Shown here piece by piece: positions 13,217 through 26,122 of a DNA stretch of 64,000 bases. The position numbers were made by a program, and so were the translations under genes. The notes under the pieces were generated by a model, which saw only the letters and a list, made by a program, of their open reading frames with translations, did not search any database and was not told where the DNA came from. The stretch's first letter is position 1. Each line of letters begins with the position of its first letter. The stretch lies in NCBI GenBank assembly GCA_029379385.1, contig CM055607.1, forward strand, positions 28,703,235-28,767,234, in the 5' to 3' direction. This DNA is from Quillaja saponaria (Eukaryota; Streptophyta; Magnoliopsida; Fabales; Quillajaceae).

Positions 13217-13661
13217 TCAGATTTTAATTTGGTTTGATAATTCTTTTTTGGAGAGTCAATTTTTTTTTATGTTTAGTAAAAAAAAAAAGTGAGTTGTTTC
13301 TGCTCTGAATTTTTAAAAAGCTAATAGTACTTTTAAAAACTGGTTTCTCTTCTAAAACATTTAAAAGACTAATATAACCTTAACTTTTAATGAAAATTCA
13401 TATTTAACTATTTTATTAATCAATGCAATAGGTTAATTATCTTTTTTTTATTATCAATATCTATTATAATCAATTTAAATCTTTGGAGTAGCTTTACAAT
13501 AAATTTACCAAACACTAATTTATGACTTCTACATATTGAGAGCAAGCTTTTACATTATATTATCAAATACTTATTATTGTAACCTTTTAAGAGCAGCTTT
13601 AAGAGAGCTATAAGAGTACATCATCCTTTTAAGAAGTTACTATCATTACCAAACCAAGCCA
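13217..13661. mobile_element. Possible MITE with TTTGGTTTGATAAT-type ends
   Basis: The left end reads TTTGGTTTGATAATTC. The reverse complement of the right end (about 13640-13661) reads TTTGGCTTGGTTTGGTAAT, giving an imperfect terminal inverted repeat around a ~445-bp AT-rich interior. No target-site duplication could be fixed, so this is tentative. Confidence 0.3.
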
Positions 13662-15956
13662 AATATCTCACATTATAACTCTTCATCTATCTTCTTATGT
13701 GTCATAACTAGTATATTTCTTTCTTTTCCTATGACTAGCAGTCGTTAACTGCATATCATTTTATCACCTTAAGCAAAACAATGAGAATATTAAAACAAAA
13801 ATCTCAGCCCTTGTCATTTTTTTTTTGGTATGTAAATTTCACCCATACTTGAATCATGTAATATCATTCACCACCTATAAGAGCACGCAACCCTAAACTT
13901 TCAAAATTAGCAGGCTTGAACAAAATATAAAAATATATGAAAATAGGAAATTAATTTATTTGTCGATTTATAAAAAGATAGACATAAAGAGAACCAAACA
14001 ATGTGTGAAGCTAGAAGGAGGAAAATAGAGTGAAGTGGGAGGAAGAAGAATGGATTGGAAATGGAGCATATTTATTTTTGGGTTTCTCACTTTTAGTTTA
14101 TTACCTTTAATTTGTTATACAATTGATTTTTAAAACATCATAAGTTGAAGACAGTTTAATCTATTTACAATTATAAAAACTGTGATTTTAAGTATTATGA
14201 TTGTGGCAATTAGGTCACACTTTTATAAAATTATTATCCTTTCTAATTTTTCATAAATATCCTTATACAATAAATATTCTCGTTCAAAATTTACTGCAAG
14301 ATTTTGTGAGTCCAAGGAGTTGTTACATTTTGACAAACTTTTAAAATTTGTTGACCAGTCAACTACATATGTCACTAACCTTTCTACGAGGTTTATTTTT
14401 ACTTTTTCTAGGTGATCACGTGCATCTTTTTCTTTTTCGCTTTTCTTTTGAATGGATGAAACTTATTTAAATGAATGAGATTCACCTAAAAAGATACCTG
14501 ACTACTGGATCCGAATTCTCTCAAATCTAAAAATATGTTTTAAAGGATAAAGTGTATAAATCTTGGCCATTAAAATAAAGAATATTTAAATAAGATCTTA
14601 AATATATTTATTAAATTATAATAAATATATTTTAAAAATTAAAACTTTTCAAAAGTAAAAATTTTCTTAATATTATTTTTTAATTCTATTGTTCAACTTC
14701 ATTGATTAATCTCACAAAAAAAAACTCTATTGATCAAAATAAAAATAAAAATGTTTTTGTTATTCACATAGATTTCTTCAAAAGAAAATTTTAATTAATA
14801 AGTTATGTGAAGAGTCTATAAACAAATATTTGAAACATTTTAGTAGAAATTCAATCTTTATAATACATATTAAGTAATTACAGTTATGAAGAAATTTTAG
14901 AGAAAGCCAAAGTTTCAGGACATTTTTGTTTCAATCAGAAAAAAAATAAATTAAAAACATTAATTTCTAGAGAAAAATATGCAATATATCTTTTAATTGT
15001 CTATTATTATTTTGGAAAGAGAATGTCTAGAAATAATGTGTAAGAATATGAGCCATTAATTTATATGGTTAGCAAAGATTATTGTACTTTGCTCTCTAAA
15101 CTGAAAAGTGCACTTTACAGGACTCGATCGGATCTGAAATTTGTAGTCTTGTATGAAGCTGATATGAAAAGAACATTATTGAATCTCATAACTACTAAGA
15201 TTGAGAAAATTTAGAGAAAAAAATTATAATTAAATAATATTTATTTTAAAATAAAATATAAAAATTAGATATTTAAAAAATAAAATAAAAATACACAACT
15301 TTGATTCATCTTTATATTGAAAATATAGCATAATTGTATCCTGGACTGTATTCAAATGGAATCTCATGTTACAGTGTAGTAAACCACGGGAAGGACAAAG
15401 TGGTCTTTTAATTCTTTTGGTAGGGAAAGTCACTATCAAAATAATGGTGGCCGTTCATTTCCACAACACGTGTACATGGGTGTCACTTTTTTCTTATTTT
15501 CCTTTTCATAAAAATTAAAGAGAGCATATTCCGTCTAGAAGTGTTACTGATTCTGTGAGTCAGCTTTGTACGTGGGAGTGGAGGTGAGTGTATTTTAATC
15601 TAAAAAGACTTTACAATGAAAACAATAGAAAAAAATTTAATTTAATAATAGAGTTGAAAATTAATTAATAATTTATTGTTTTAGTAAATTATTAAAAAAA
15701 AATCACGATGTTAAACAAGCATAATCATACTCTATAAGAATTAACAACAATGCTTATTGATTTATATGAGAGAAAATAAAATGAAAATGACATTATAATA
15801 TTATATTAAATTATAAATAACTTGTTTAAAATAAAAAAATTAATTATTGTAAGAGTTTATTATTATTAAAAACTTATTAATATAATAAAAATAATAATTA
15901 CAATCATGTTATTATTAAGGTAGAGAAGAATTAGAGAACCTATCATTATTATATAA

Positions 15957-18900
15957 ATTAAAGAGTTATAAGTTGAATTAAAAGCTGATAAAAATGAAAA
16001 TGAAAATTTTAATAAGAGATATTTTAGAAAATCAAAAAATTATATTATTAAACTATCTTTTTATATATTGAATATATATATATATTACTAGTGATTAGTG
16101 TTCAAGTTAACTTGTATAACTAAGTCACTTTTTCAACTATGACAAGCAATTCATATCAAAATTAAAAAAGTTATAATAATTTTACTATTTATATGGTATT
16201 TTCCAAATAAATTTCAATTTTAAAAATTAATAAAATAAAAAAATATCACTAGATCAACTCATTGGAACTCATTAGAGTTACAAATATTCTCCTTGGTTAC
16301 CAAGAAAAGAGACTGAAGAAACCATAGAACATACTGAGCCCAAAGAACAACATACCTATAGTTTTCCATCAGAACAATAGCCCAACTCATTCAGCAATGT
16401 GCCTTTTTTTTTTTTGCCAAGACAATGAGCTAGCTAAAGTGGTTAACATCCCACCAGGCCTGACAATTAGAACCAACTACCAACCTTGTGGGTTTCTTAT
16501 AACCCAAAAAAAATGGATAAATTTTTTTTAATTGATTACAATAAAAAAATCAATTTAAATTTCACTATCGACTTATTTGTGACTAATTTTCTCGTTATAT
16601 TGTTAGATTAAAAGTATCCCAAATTTTGGTTGAAAATTCTTCCATAACATCAAAGGTTAAAAATTCATGTGAGCTTAGGAGAAGTGGTTCTAAAAGAGAT
16701 ATGTCAATGTCACTATATTTTTTCTGTTGTGCAAATAAAAGAGACTAATTTTAACTTTCTTTGTGTTTATTTAGAAGGTTTCATTTCCATAATTAACGTG
16801 ATTTTTTTATTTTTTTTGTTTTGGTACTCTCCAATTAAGAATTCAGTATCCTTTGAATAATCGATCTAGGACATTGTCAAAATGAGAGACCTGGTCAAAA
16901 AGTATTTTTAGTAGAAAGCTTGGTTTGAAATAAAAATCATTCACAGTCTTTATCTTGAAATTTGACTAAAAATTCAATGGTTGAAACAATAGTTTAACTC
17001 CATCCCCACACCCCTCTTTAACAAGGAATGAATTCAGAGTTTGTGCATAGAATTTGACTATTGGTGAATGATGAATGTAAATCTCATCCTTTACTTTGAG
17101 TTGTGAGCAGAGTTATTCATGGTTAGACCATTTTGATGAAATTAATCGAATCAATTCAATCCAGCCGGATTAGATTGGAGATATATATTGTTGTTCGGAT
17201 TGGATTAATTTAAACTACTACTACTATTATTAAATTGGATTGGTTCAAAATTTTAAAAGTCGCGACTTAAGATAATTCAATCTAATAATTTATATATTTT
17301 TTTATTAATACTCATATAAAATCATAAAATTTATAAATATTAAGTTAACAACTAGCTAGCTATCTCACCCTTAATTATATTATCTCTAGGGGTGTGTAGA
17401 AAACTCTAAAAGTACAAGAGCTTAAGAAAGTTGGACCAACTCGGATGTACCTATAAATTGGGTGGCTTTTTATTCTTTTTCTCAAGTTAGATCGGTTACT
17501 CAAGTATAAGATCCAACTCAATTCATGTTCATGTTTATTTTTAACCTTATTATATTTATGTTCATGTTAAATATTCACAAGTATAAACTAAATTTCTATT
17601 CTTAAACCTTTTAATTAAATTTGTAATGTTAAAAGATTCTTGTTTATGTTTAATTCTAGATGAGAATTATGCATCTTACATTTTATTTTATTTTGAACCT
17701 TATAATTATTTGTTAAAAATAAGAATTGAATCATTTTATAATAAGTTTCAATCTATAAAAAGTCTAACTCCACTGACTTAAACAACCCACACAAATTTAT
17801 AATGGGCGTAATTTTTTATCAGTTGACTTTATAATTTGGACGGGATTTTAACCAACCCAGATTGATCGGATCACGTGATATTTATCCTAAACTGTATCAA
17901 TCTCCTCATTAAAACACCCCTAAACAATTCAATTAAGCTCAATGTATATTCTAGTCCCGTGTTAACCCACCCTCGTATAGAGAGTTAGAGATAGAGTTTA
18001 AGTAGTTGTTACGTTTTGTGTTTATTTTGGTCATGGATTTGCAAACAAATATATGTTATTACAATTTAGTACATTTTATTATTGACTAGTACAATTTTTT
18101 ACTTAAGCAAGTGACTAGTAAAATAATAAGTTATCATGAAATCTTCTCCCTCCATCTTAAAAATAAATAAAAAACTACAATTTGTTTAAAAATTAATATG
18201 ATATTTAAATCATAATGATGTGTTTCATTCTAATTTTCCTTTAAATATATAACGTGGTGACTTTAAGGAATTGTTATGAATTAGTGGGGTAATAATATAC
18301 TTATCACCAACATGAAAATGACACAACGCCATAGAGATTAGTCCATTTGTTGTTCAGCTTTTGGACCCATTAATTCAAAAAAAATAAAAATAAAAGGTGA
18401 ATTGCATTTTATTCCATGATTATCATCCGTTTTACAATAATTTTTATAAATTATTAAATTAGATAGATAACCTCATTATTTTAGTCATAATAAATAATTC
18501 TAAATCATCCAAATTAAAGACTAAATATAACAAATTAACTCAAAAACACTAAATTTGTTATTATAAATTATTATTTGTTGATGTCTTCTCCTTTTTATAT
18601 CTTTTTTCCTTATGAAATTAAACTTTTTATTGATTCAATTTTAGCATACATAGAAAATATTTGAATCTTTTATAATCTTTATTTTTCTTTTTTCAATTTT
18701 AGCATACGTAGATATTGAACCTAGTTAAGTTGTGTGTAAAAATAATTTTCAAGTAGAGCTACTTAAAAAGTATTGTATAAAAGGTTGAAAAAGTATTTAG
18801 ATCAGTTAACGTAAATATACTGTGAGATATAAAAACATTGTTTGCTTTATTTTTTATTTTTTAAAATATTGAGTATTACTTTTACTAAAAAGATCATTTT

Positions 18901-19545
18901 GACAATATTATGCTTATATTTGTCTAAATAAAATAATTATTAAAATTTATTTGAATTTTTTTTATTTTTTATTTGGAAAACTCTTTTGCATAACTTGGGC
19001 TTTTAGCTTTTAGGACTCTAAAAGCCCAAAAAAGCTTTTTGGTAAAGCTTAAAAAATAGAATTTTTATTACTAACAGCTTTGTAGAAAAATTTAAATGCA
19101 AAAACTGTTTTAAAAGCTAAACCAAACAGAGGCAATATTTGTATTCTTTATAATCCTTATATTTCTTGTACTAATATTTAAATTACCAACATATTTGCTA
19201 TTTTAATTTTTCTCATTTATAAAAATCATATAAGTTATTGTTTCAATTTTCATTTTAATGATAATATTTTCATCAAATGTTTTTATTTCTTCTTATTACT
19301 GTATTATATTTATTGTAAAATATGTTAAAATTGAATAAATATAAAGAGTTAAATTGCTAAAAAAAGAAAGAAAAAATAAAGAAGATATAAAAAATGAGAG
19401 ACATAAAAAAAAAATTATAACTAGAATAGTTATAAATTTTTAACTATAATAGTTATAAGTTTTTTGGATGTTTAATAAAATAAAATAAAACTAATTTTTA
19501 TGATTTTTGGTTATTAATTAATTATTATTCAAAAAATTAAAGAGT
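15957..19545 (+). repeat. Segmental tandem duplication, copy A (~3.59 kb)
   Basis: Starts at ATTAAAGAGTTATAAGTTG and ends just before the same string recurs at 19546. Long collinear blocks match copy B throughout, for example ATTCACAGTCTTTATCTTG and AACAACTAGCTAGCTATCTC. Sequence is AT-rich and non-coding. Copy A preserves the uninterrupted target sites (CCTTT near 17608, TAAATATA near 18243) of the two mobile elements found in copy B. It also has a 451-bp stretch (16286-16736) that copy B lacks. Confidence 0.85.
16286..16736 (+). other. 451-bp presence/absence segment in copy A
   Basis: This segment is flanked by the 5-mer CAAAT (16281-16285 and 16732-16736); copy B has only a single joined site there. 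It could be an insertion into copy A with a 5-bp target duplication, or a deletion from copy B between short repeats (AAAAGAGACT occurs at both ends of the missing part). It contains a poly-T tract and a motif resembling a tRNA A-box (TAGCTAAAGTGG near 16431), but no clean element structure. Confidence 0.5.
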
Positions 19546-20621
19546 TATAAGTTGAATTAAAAACTGATAAAAATGTAACTTTTAATTTTAATAAGAGATA
19601 TTTTAGAAAATCAAAAAATTATGTTATTAAACCACCTTCTTATATATTGAATATATGTATATTACTAGTAATTGGTGTTCGAGTTAACTTGTGCAATTAA
19701 GTCACTTTTTCGACTGACTGAAGACAAGCAATTCATATCAAAACTAAAAAAGTTATAATAATTCCACTATCTATATGGTTTTTTCTAAATAAATTTGAAT
19801 TTATAAAATTAATAAAATAAAAAAATATTTTTATCACTAGATTAACTCATTGGAACTCATTAGAGTTACAAAAAAAGAGACTAATTTTAACTTTCTTTGT
19901 TTTTATTTAGAAGGTTTCATTTCCATAATTAACGTTATTTTTTATGTTTTGGTACTCCCCAATTAAGAATTCAGTATCCTTTGAATAATCGATCTAGGAC
20001 ATTGTCAAAATGAGAGACCTAGTCAAAAAGTATTTTTTAGTAGAAAGCTTGATTTGAAATAAAAATCATTCACAGTCTTTATCTTGAAATTTGACTAAAA
20101 ATTCAATGGTTGAAACAATAGTTTAACCCCATCCCCACACCCTTCTTTAACAAGGAATGAATTCAGAGTTTGTGCATAGAATTTGACTATTGGTGAATGA
20201 TGAATGTAAATCTCATTCTTTACTTTGAGTTGTGAGCAGAGTTATTCATGGTTAGACCACTTTGATGAAATTAATCGAATCAATTCAATCCAGCCGGATT
20301 AGATTGGAGATATATATTGTTGTTTGGATTGGATTAATTTGAACTTCTACTACTATTATTAAATTAGATTAGTTCAGAATTTTATAAGTTTGTAATCCGA
20401 CTTAATACTATCCAATCTAATAATTTATATTTTTTTTATTAATATTCATATAAAATCATATTATAAATATTAAGTTAACAACTAGCTAGCTATCTCACCC
20501 TTAATTATATTATCTCTAGGGGTGTGTTGAAAACTCCAAAAGTACAAGAGCTTAAGAAACTTGAACCAACTCGGATGCACCTGACCGAAAATTCAATTAA
20601 TATTGACTTTAAATTTGGTGG

Positions 20622-20645
20622 CTTTTTTTTTTTTTTTTTTTTTTT
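20622..20645. repeat. Poly-T tract (24 nt)
   Basis: An uninterrupted T run in copy B of the duplication; copy A has only short T runs at the equivalent place. Its length is likely to vary. Confidence 0.9.
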
Positions 20646-20794
20646 GTCAAGTTAGATCAATTACTCGAGTGAAAGATCCAACTCAATTCATGTTCATGTT
20701 TATTTTAAACTTTATTATATTTATTTATATAGTTAGATTTATGTTCATGTTAAATATACACAATTATAAACTAAATTTTTGTTATTAAACCTTT

Positions 20795-23700
20795 TGTGAT
20801 AACCCGAGACTATAACTTGCGTTCTAAGAATTTTGTACGAAAATTTTCATGACTCAATAATTAAATTTCATACTAAGACAAATGCACATAATTGAAAACT
20901 TGTATAAATATGAAAATAGTGCAAGAATAAATTTTTGTTATAATTATTTAAATATGAACCAAAAAAAATATATATGTATATGTATATAAGGGTATATATC
21001 CAAGTAATATTATTTAAATTCAAATCCTAAATATACACCTCACAAATATAACTTTTTGACTTTGAACCTAATAGTATTATTTTATTTTATATTGTTTTCT
21101 TTTTCCATTATTCCATCCCTCCCTCACGCCTCTATTTTTCTTTTTCTATCCCTGCCAACCGAGCTTTCTAGAGAAAAACCTTGCGTCCATTTTTTTTCTT
21201 CTCCTGTCATGATTTCCTTCCTTGCAGCCGACCTTTGAGCCCTTGGTATCAAACTTCCTTATTTTTCTTCCTTGCTTAGCGTGGGCTGCCATGGGAGTTG
21301 CTTGAGACAGCAGCTGATAAGCTTTGGAGACTTGCTCTGTTGCTTCTTCTTGCTGGCCGTGAAGTGGATCCTTTCTTGGGCATTCAAACTCAGCTGGGTG
21401 GTGAGCCTCCTTCCTCCTTTATTCTGGTATTCATGGCTATTTGGATTTGAAGGAGTATGAGAGATTGTCTTACTCTAGTTAAAAGTATTGCTTTGGTTTT
21501 CTTTTCCTTGATTTCCTTAACTTCCTGCTGTTGAGAATTTGGTTAAGAGAGGGTTTGATTTAATTGCTTTGTTTTGTTTCCTTAATGTTGAATCATGCTC
21601 CTATTCCTTAAATTTCAGCTACGTAGATTATTTGGGGTTACTGAAATAGTGTGGGTATAGGTGTTGGCAAGGGGGGAAATTGGTTGTGCAATCTTAACTC
21701 AGCTTGCTGCCGTGTAAGTGGGTGGTTGGGAGTGTTTAGAGGCTGCCTAAATAAGGGTGGATAACCAATCAAAGAGTTAGCTGAGGTTGGGTTAATTGGT
21801 GCCCTGTTTTCAGCCTTTGGTAGCCCCAGGGGAGGATAGAATTGGCAGCAATTTATGGTGTAGATGTGGGCTGAATTAAGGATGATAATCAAAGAACACA
21901 AGAAGTAGAGGATTAAGGAAGTAAGTGGAATATGAATAAAATGTAATTTGATGGACTTGTGTAAGTCCCATGGTGAATATATATATAGATACTTGCTCAT
22001 AAGATAAATAAAAACATGCATATAAGGTGGTTGATGAAATGACTATAAGAAAATAATTGTATTTTAATGAATAAGAATTAATTGGATTGATATTGGAAAG
22101 TGACAAATTAAGTTCTTGATTAATTGTAAACCACTAATACAATCTTGAATTTTATTGGACTAAGAGTAATGTTAGTGAATTAGGTGGAGCGAGGAGTGTG
22201 AATTGAAGTTTGAAAGTGGTGGAAAATGAGAGTTAAGTGATTTTGGAGGTGGTGCAAGGGCATATTCGTGGATGAGAGAAATATTGTATTTCGAGTGTCT
22301 TCGGGACTGAATTAAATTAAGAGTTCAAAAGATGAAATGTAGCTTATAATCTCAACATATTGTCTGCAAAATTTCGTAGCCTTATTCCAAGTATGTTGTT
22401 AGTTATAGCTGTTAAACTCTGGCTAGGTCAGGCAGGATTCGTACTGCTCGGTTTTTGGTTCATGTAAGAAATTGAGTGGGTTAATGACAGATTCTAGGAA
22501 AAGTTTCTAAATAATAAAGATATATATACTTGTCTATTAATAAACCCAACAAACGGAATTGGATTTCATTTTTCCTAGAGAAAGTTATGTTCAATTAACT
22601 AAGGTAAGGTCAAAGCTGTCAAAAATCTTGCGTGTTGCACAATTTGATGCAACTTCAAACAATAAACTGTATTGATATACATATGTAAAAATTACAAATG
22701 ATATACCAATATAAAGCTACATGTTTCTAGTATTTTATAAATTTTACAGAACTGGATTCGGAGTTTCTTAGAGAAAAATATGACCGTTAAAGTGGACACT
22801 GGTCCAAATCTCAAGTTTGGACAGCTTTAACATTTTTAACTTAATGCTTTCTATTCTTTTCTAATGGTTCCTCCTACCATATGCTTTGTCAAGATATTTA
22901 AAATGCCTTTTCATTATTAACATTATCACCTAAAGTCTAATCCATATTAATTGATATGTAATAGTTTAAAGGAAAACTTACATAAATAAATCTATATAAG
23001 TTGAGATATAAGTTAGTAAGTAAAAGAGTATAACAATAACGTTTATGAACTAAATATTATTTGAAATTATGAATTTCAGTTCCGGATTCTAAAGTGGACC
23101 GGATAAGACGCGTGAATTCGGGAATTGAGCGATGAATGTAATTCATAATACGGTGAGTGGTTAATTGTTGCCTTTAGGGGCTAGATTAATATGTGTGATT
23201 ATATGTTTATTTGAATAAGTGTGATATATGGAAAGTAAGCTAGTGGAGTATTTCAGTAAATTGCTTGAATAATGTTTGCTTGATATTGGTTACTGTGATT
23301 GACATTGATTGTGTTTGATAAGGGCCAACTCGTGAACATTTTCTGAAAAAAAATGATTTTCATTTCTGAAATTAAAAGTTCAGGTGCATCTTGGATACTA
23401 TGATTTGAAATCATGAGAAATCCTGATTCTGATATATTTTTTAAGAATTGAGTGCTTAGCCCCGGTGGGATGGATTGTATACGGGAAATTAATTTGGTGT
23501 GCGGACGCGTACATGCCCCGTAGGGGGTAATATTGGTGTGCGGGGCTGGGTTACTCGTTGGTCCTTTGGTTGCTTTGTTTGATATTATTTTTCTAATTGA
23601 TTTGTAATAGTGTGGATCATGTAAGGTAATTTAATATATGAATAATGTTACATGAATTTAATATATTATATGATTGTGTGAGGTGATGCTAGTACTCTTT

Positions 23701-24091
23701 GGGTACGATTTTTCACTCACGGAGTCCATAGGACTCATCTCTCTCATGGAATTCTTTTTTTTCAGGAATCTAATATATGATGTCATTGAGCTGGTTAACC
23801 TGCCGACAGAGTACGGCAAGGTATTTTTGTCTAGGATCTCAGACTTGAAGTCAAGGATGAAGGTTTGCAGTCACACTAAAATGGTGGAAGGTCTAATTTT
23901 GTATACTGTGATAGTCTATATATTTGTTCCCGTGTCGTCGTTTAGAATTAGGAACACATAGACTGTATTTCGTGGTGTGTTATATAAATTTTCAACAAGT
24001 GTCATGATTGTTACTTTGTTGTGAAGTTAGGGTTACGGAGGTTTGGTTATCCAATCCTCCGGCCAGTCATGCCTCCGTAAGGGACATGATA
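20795..24091 (+). mobile_element. Solo-LTR-like insertion, ~3.3 kb, 5-bp TSD
   Basis: The insertion starts TGTGATAACCC and ends GGGACATGATA (TG...TA, probably from TG...CA). It is flanked by a perfect 5-bp CCTTT duplication (20790-20794 and 24092-24096). The paralogous copy A has this site once and unbroken (near 17608), which proves insertion. No gag/pol, primer-binding site or second LTR was seen, so a solo LTR from a long-LTR retrotransposon fits best. The interior is less AT-rich than its surroundings, with a pyrimidine-rich stretch at 21090-21240 and a GC-richer block at 23455-23560. A non-autonomous LARD-like element is the alternative. Confidence 0.7.
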
Positions 24092-24752
24092 CCTTTTAAT
24101 TAAATTTGTAATGTTAAAAGATTCCTGTTTATGTTTAACTCTAAGTTGAGAATTATCCATCTTACATTTTATTTTTTTTTATTTTGAACCTTACAATTAT
24201 TTGTCAAAAATAGGAATTGAATCATTTTATAATAAGTTTCAACCTATAAAAAGTCTAACTCTGCTTACTTGAACAACCCACACAAATTTATAATGAGTGT
24301 AATTTTTTATAACTCGATTTTATAATTTTGGCGGGATTTTTATCAACCCAGATTGATCGAATTACGTGATATTTATCCCAAACTATATCAATCTCTTCAT
24401 TAAAACACCTATAAACAATCCAATTAAGCTCAATGATACTCTAGTCCCGTGTTAACCCACCCTCATATAGAGTTAAAGTTTAAGTAGTTGTTACGTTGTG
24501 TTTATTTTGGTCATGGGTTTGCAAACAAATATATGTTATTACTCTCTTTAAAATATGTTATTACAATTTAGTACATGTTATTATTGACTAGTACAATTTT
24601 TTACTTAAGCAAGTGACTAATAAAATAATAAGTAATCATGAAATCTTCTCCCTCTATCTTTAACAAAAAAAAAAAACCAACAATTTCTTTAAAAATTAAT
24701 ATAATATTTAAATCATAATGATGTGTTTCATTCTAAGTTTCCTTTAAATATA

Positions 24753-24882
24753 GAATAGTGTTATGTGCACTACTAAATATTGATGGATGAACAAAAAATA
24801 GAAAGATGTAATTGTTTTTGTTTTGTCTTTTAGTACATTTGTAGTGCACCTAACAATATTTATAGTCTACGTAACATTATCC
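24753..24882. mobile_element. 130-bp hAT-type MITE
   Basis: Flanked by a perfect 8-bp target duplication TAAATATA (24745-24752 and 24883-24890). Ends GAATAGTGTTATGTGCAC and, reverse-complemented, GGATAATGTTACGTAGAC match at 13 of 18 positions. Copy A has the empty site with a single TAAATATA. An 8-bp duplication and short TIRs fit the hAT superfamily; there is no coding capacity. Confidence 0.75.
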
Positions 24883-26122
24883 TAAATATATAACGTGGTG
24901 ACTTTAAGGAATTGCTATGAATTAGTGGGAGAATAATATACCTATCGCCAAGATGACAATGACACAACGGCATAGAGATTACTCCATTTGTTTGGTTCAA
25001 GCTTTTAGGACCCATTAATTTAAAAAAAGAAAAAAGAAAATGTGAATTGCATTTTATTCCATAATCTTCATCCGTTTTATAATAGTCCTTATAAATTATT
25101 AAATTAGACATATAACCTCATTATTTTAGTCATAATTCTAAATCATTCAAATTAAAGATTAAATATAGCAAATTAACTCAAAAACATTAAATTTATTATT
25201 ATAATTTATTTTTTTTGATGTCTTCTCCTTTTTATATCTTTTTTTCTTATGAAATTAAAATTTTTATTAATTCAATTTTAGCATACATAGAAAATATATG
25301 AATCTTTTATAATCTTTATTTTTCTTGTTTCAATTTTAGCATACATAGATATTGAATCTGGTTAAGTTGTGTGTAAAAATACTTTTCAAGTAAGACTATT
25401 TAAAAAGTGTTGTATAAAAAGTTAAAAAATATTTGGATCAATTAACGTAAAAATACTGTGAGATATAAAAAAAAATTATTTGCTTTATTTTTTAAAGTAT
25501 TAAAATTACTAAAAAGATCATTTTGACAATATTATGCTTATAATTGTCTAAATAAAATAATTATTAAAATTTATTTGAGCTTTCCTTACTTTTTATTTGG
25601 AAAACTTTTTTTTTCTCACTTCAGCTTTTAGGACTCTAAAAGCCCAAAAAAACTTTTTGGTAAAACTTAAAAAAATAGAATCTCTATTACTAAATAGCTT
25701 TGTAGAAAAATTTTGTAAAAATTGTTTTAACAGCTAAACTAAACAGGGCAATATTTGTATCCTTTATAATCCTTATTTTTCTTGTACTAATATTTAAATT
25801 ACCAATATATTTGCTAATTTAATTTTTCTCATTTATAAAAATCATATAAGTTATTGTTTCAATATGCGTTTTAATGATAATATTTTCATCAAATGTTTTT
25901 ATTTCTTCTTATTACTGTATTATAGTTATTATAAAATATGTTAAAATTGAATAAATATAAAGAGTTAAATTACTAAAAAAAGAAAGGAAAAAAAAAAAGA
26001 TATAAACAATGAAAGGCATAAAAAAATTTATAACTAGAATAGTTATAAGTTTTTTGGATGTTTAAAAAAAAAAAACAACTAATTTTTATGATTTTTTGTT
26101 ACTAATTAATTATTACTTAAAT

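Larger units (their letters stand above)
9741..15956. other. Gene-free AT-rich intergenic DNA
   Basis: Very AT-rich with no supportable coding frame. Contains the 207-bp tandem duplication at 10903-11316 and a possible TIR element at about 13217-13661. Otherwise nothing recognisable; many poly-A, poly-T and ATAT tracts suggest old decayed repeats. Confidence 0.5.
19546..26122 (+). repeat. Segmental tandem duplication, copy B (with nested insertions)
   Basis: Collinear with copy A from ATTAAAGAGTTATAAGTTG to the TATGATTTTT..TTAATTAATTATTA end near 26122. Removing the 3297-bp LTR insertion, the 130-bp MITE and their target duplications leaves about 3137 bp. Copy A minus its 451-bp extra segment is about 3138 bp, so the two account for each other almost exactly. 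No gene lies in it; short open frames inside are from the LTR. Confidence 0.85.

Noticed and set aside
21056..21460. Open frames in the pyrimidine-rich part of the first LTR
   Set aside because: Composition-driven (TTT/CTT-rich) frames inside a mobile element; no domains.
21638..22021. 127-codon minus-strand frame
   Set aside because: Within the solo-LTR-like insertion; no recognisable domain and no supporting splice or start context.
23674..23961. 95-codon plus-strand frame near the LTR end
   Set aside because: No family resemblance; lies in the LTR 3' part.
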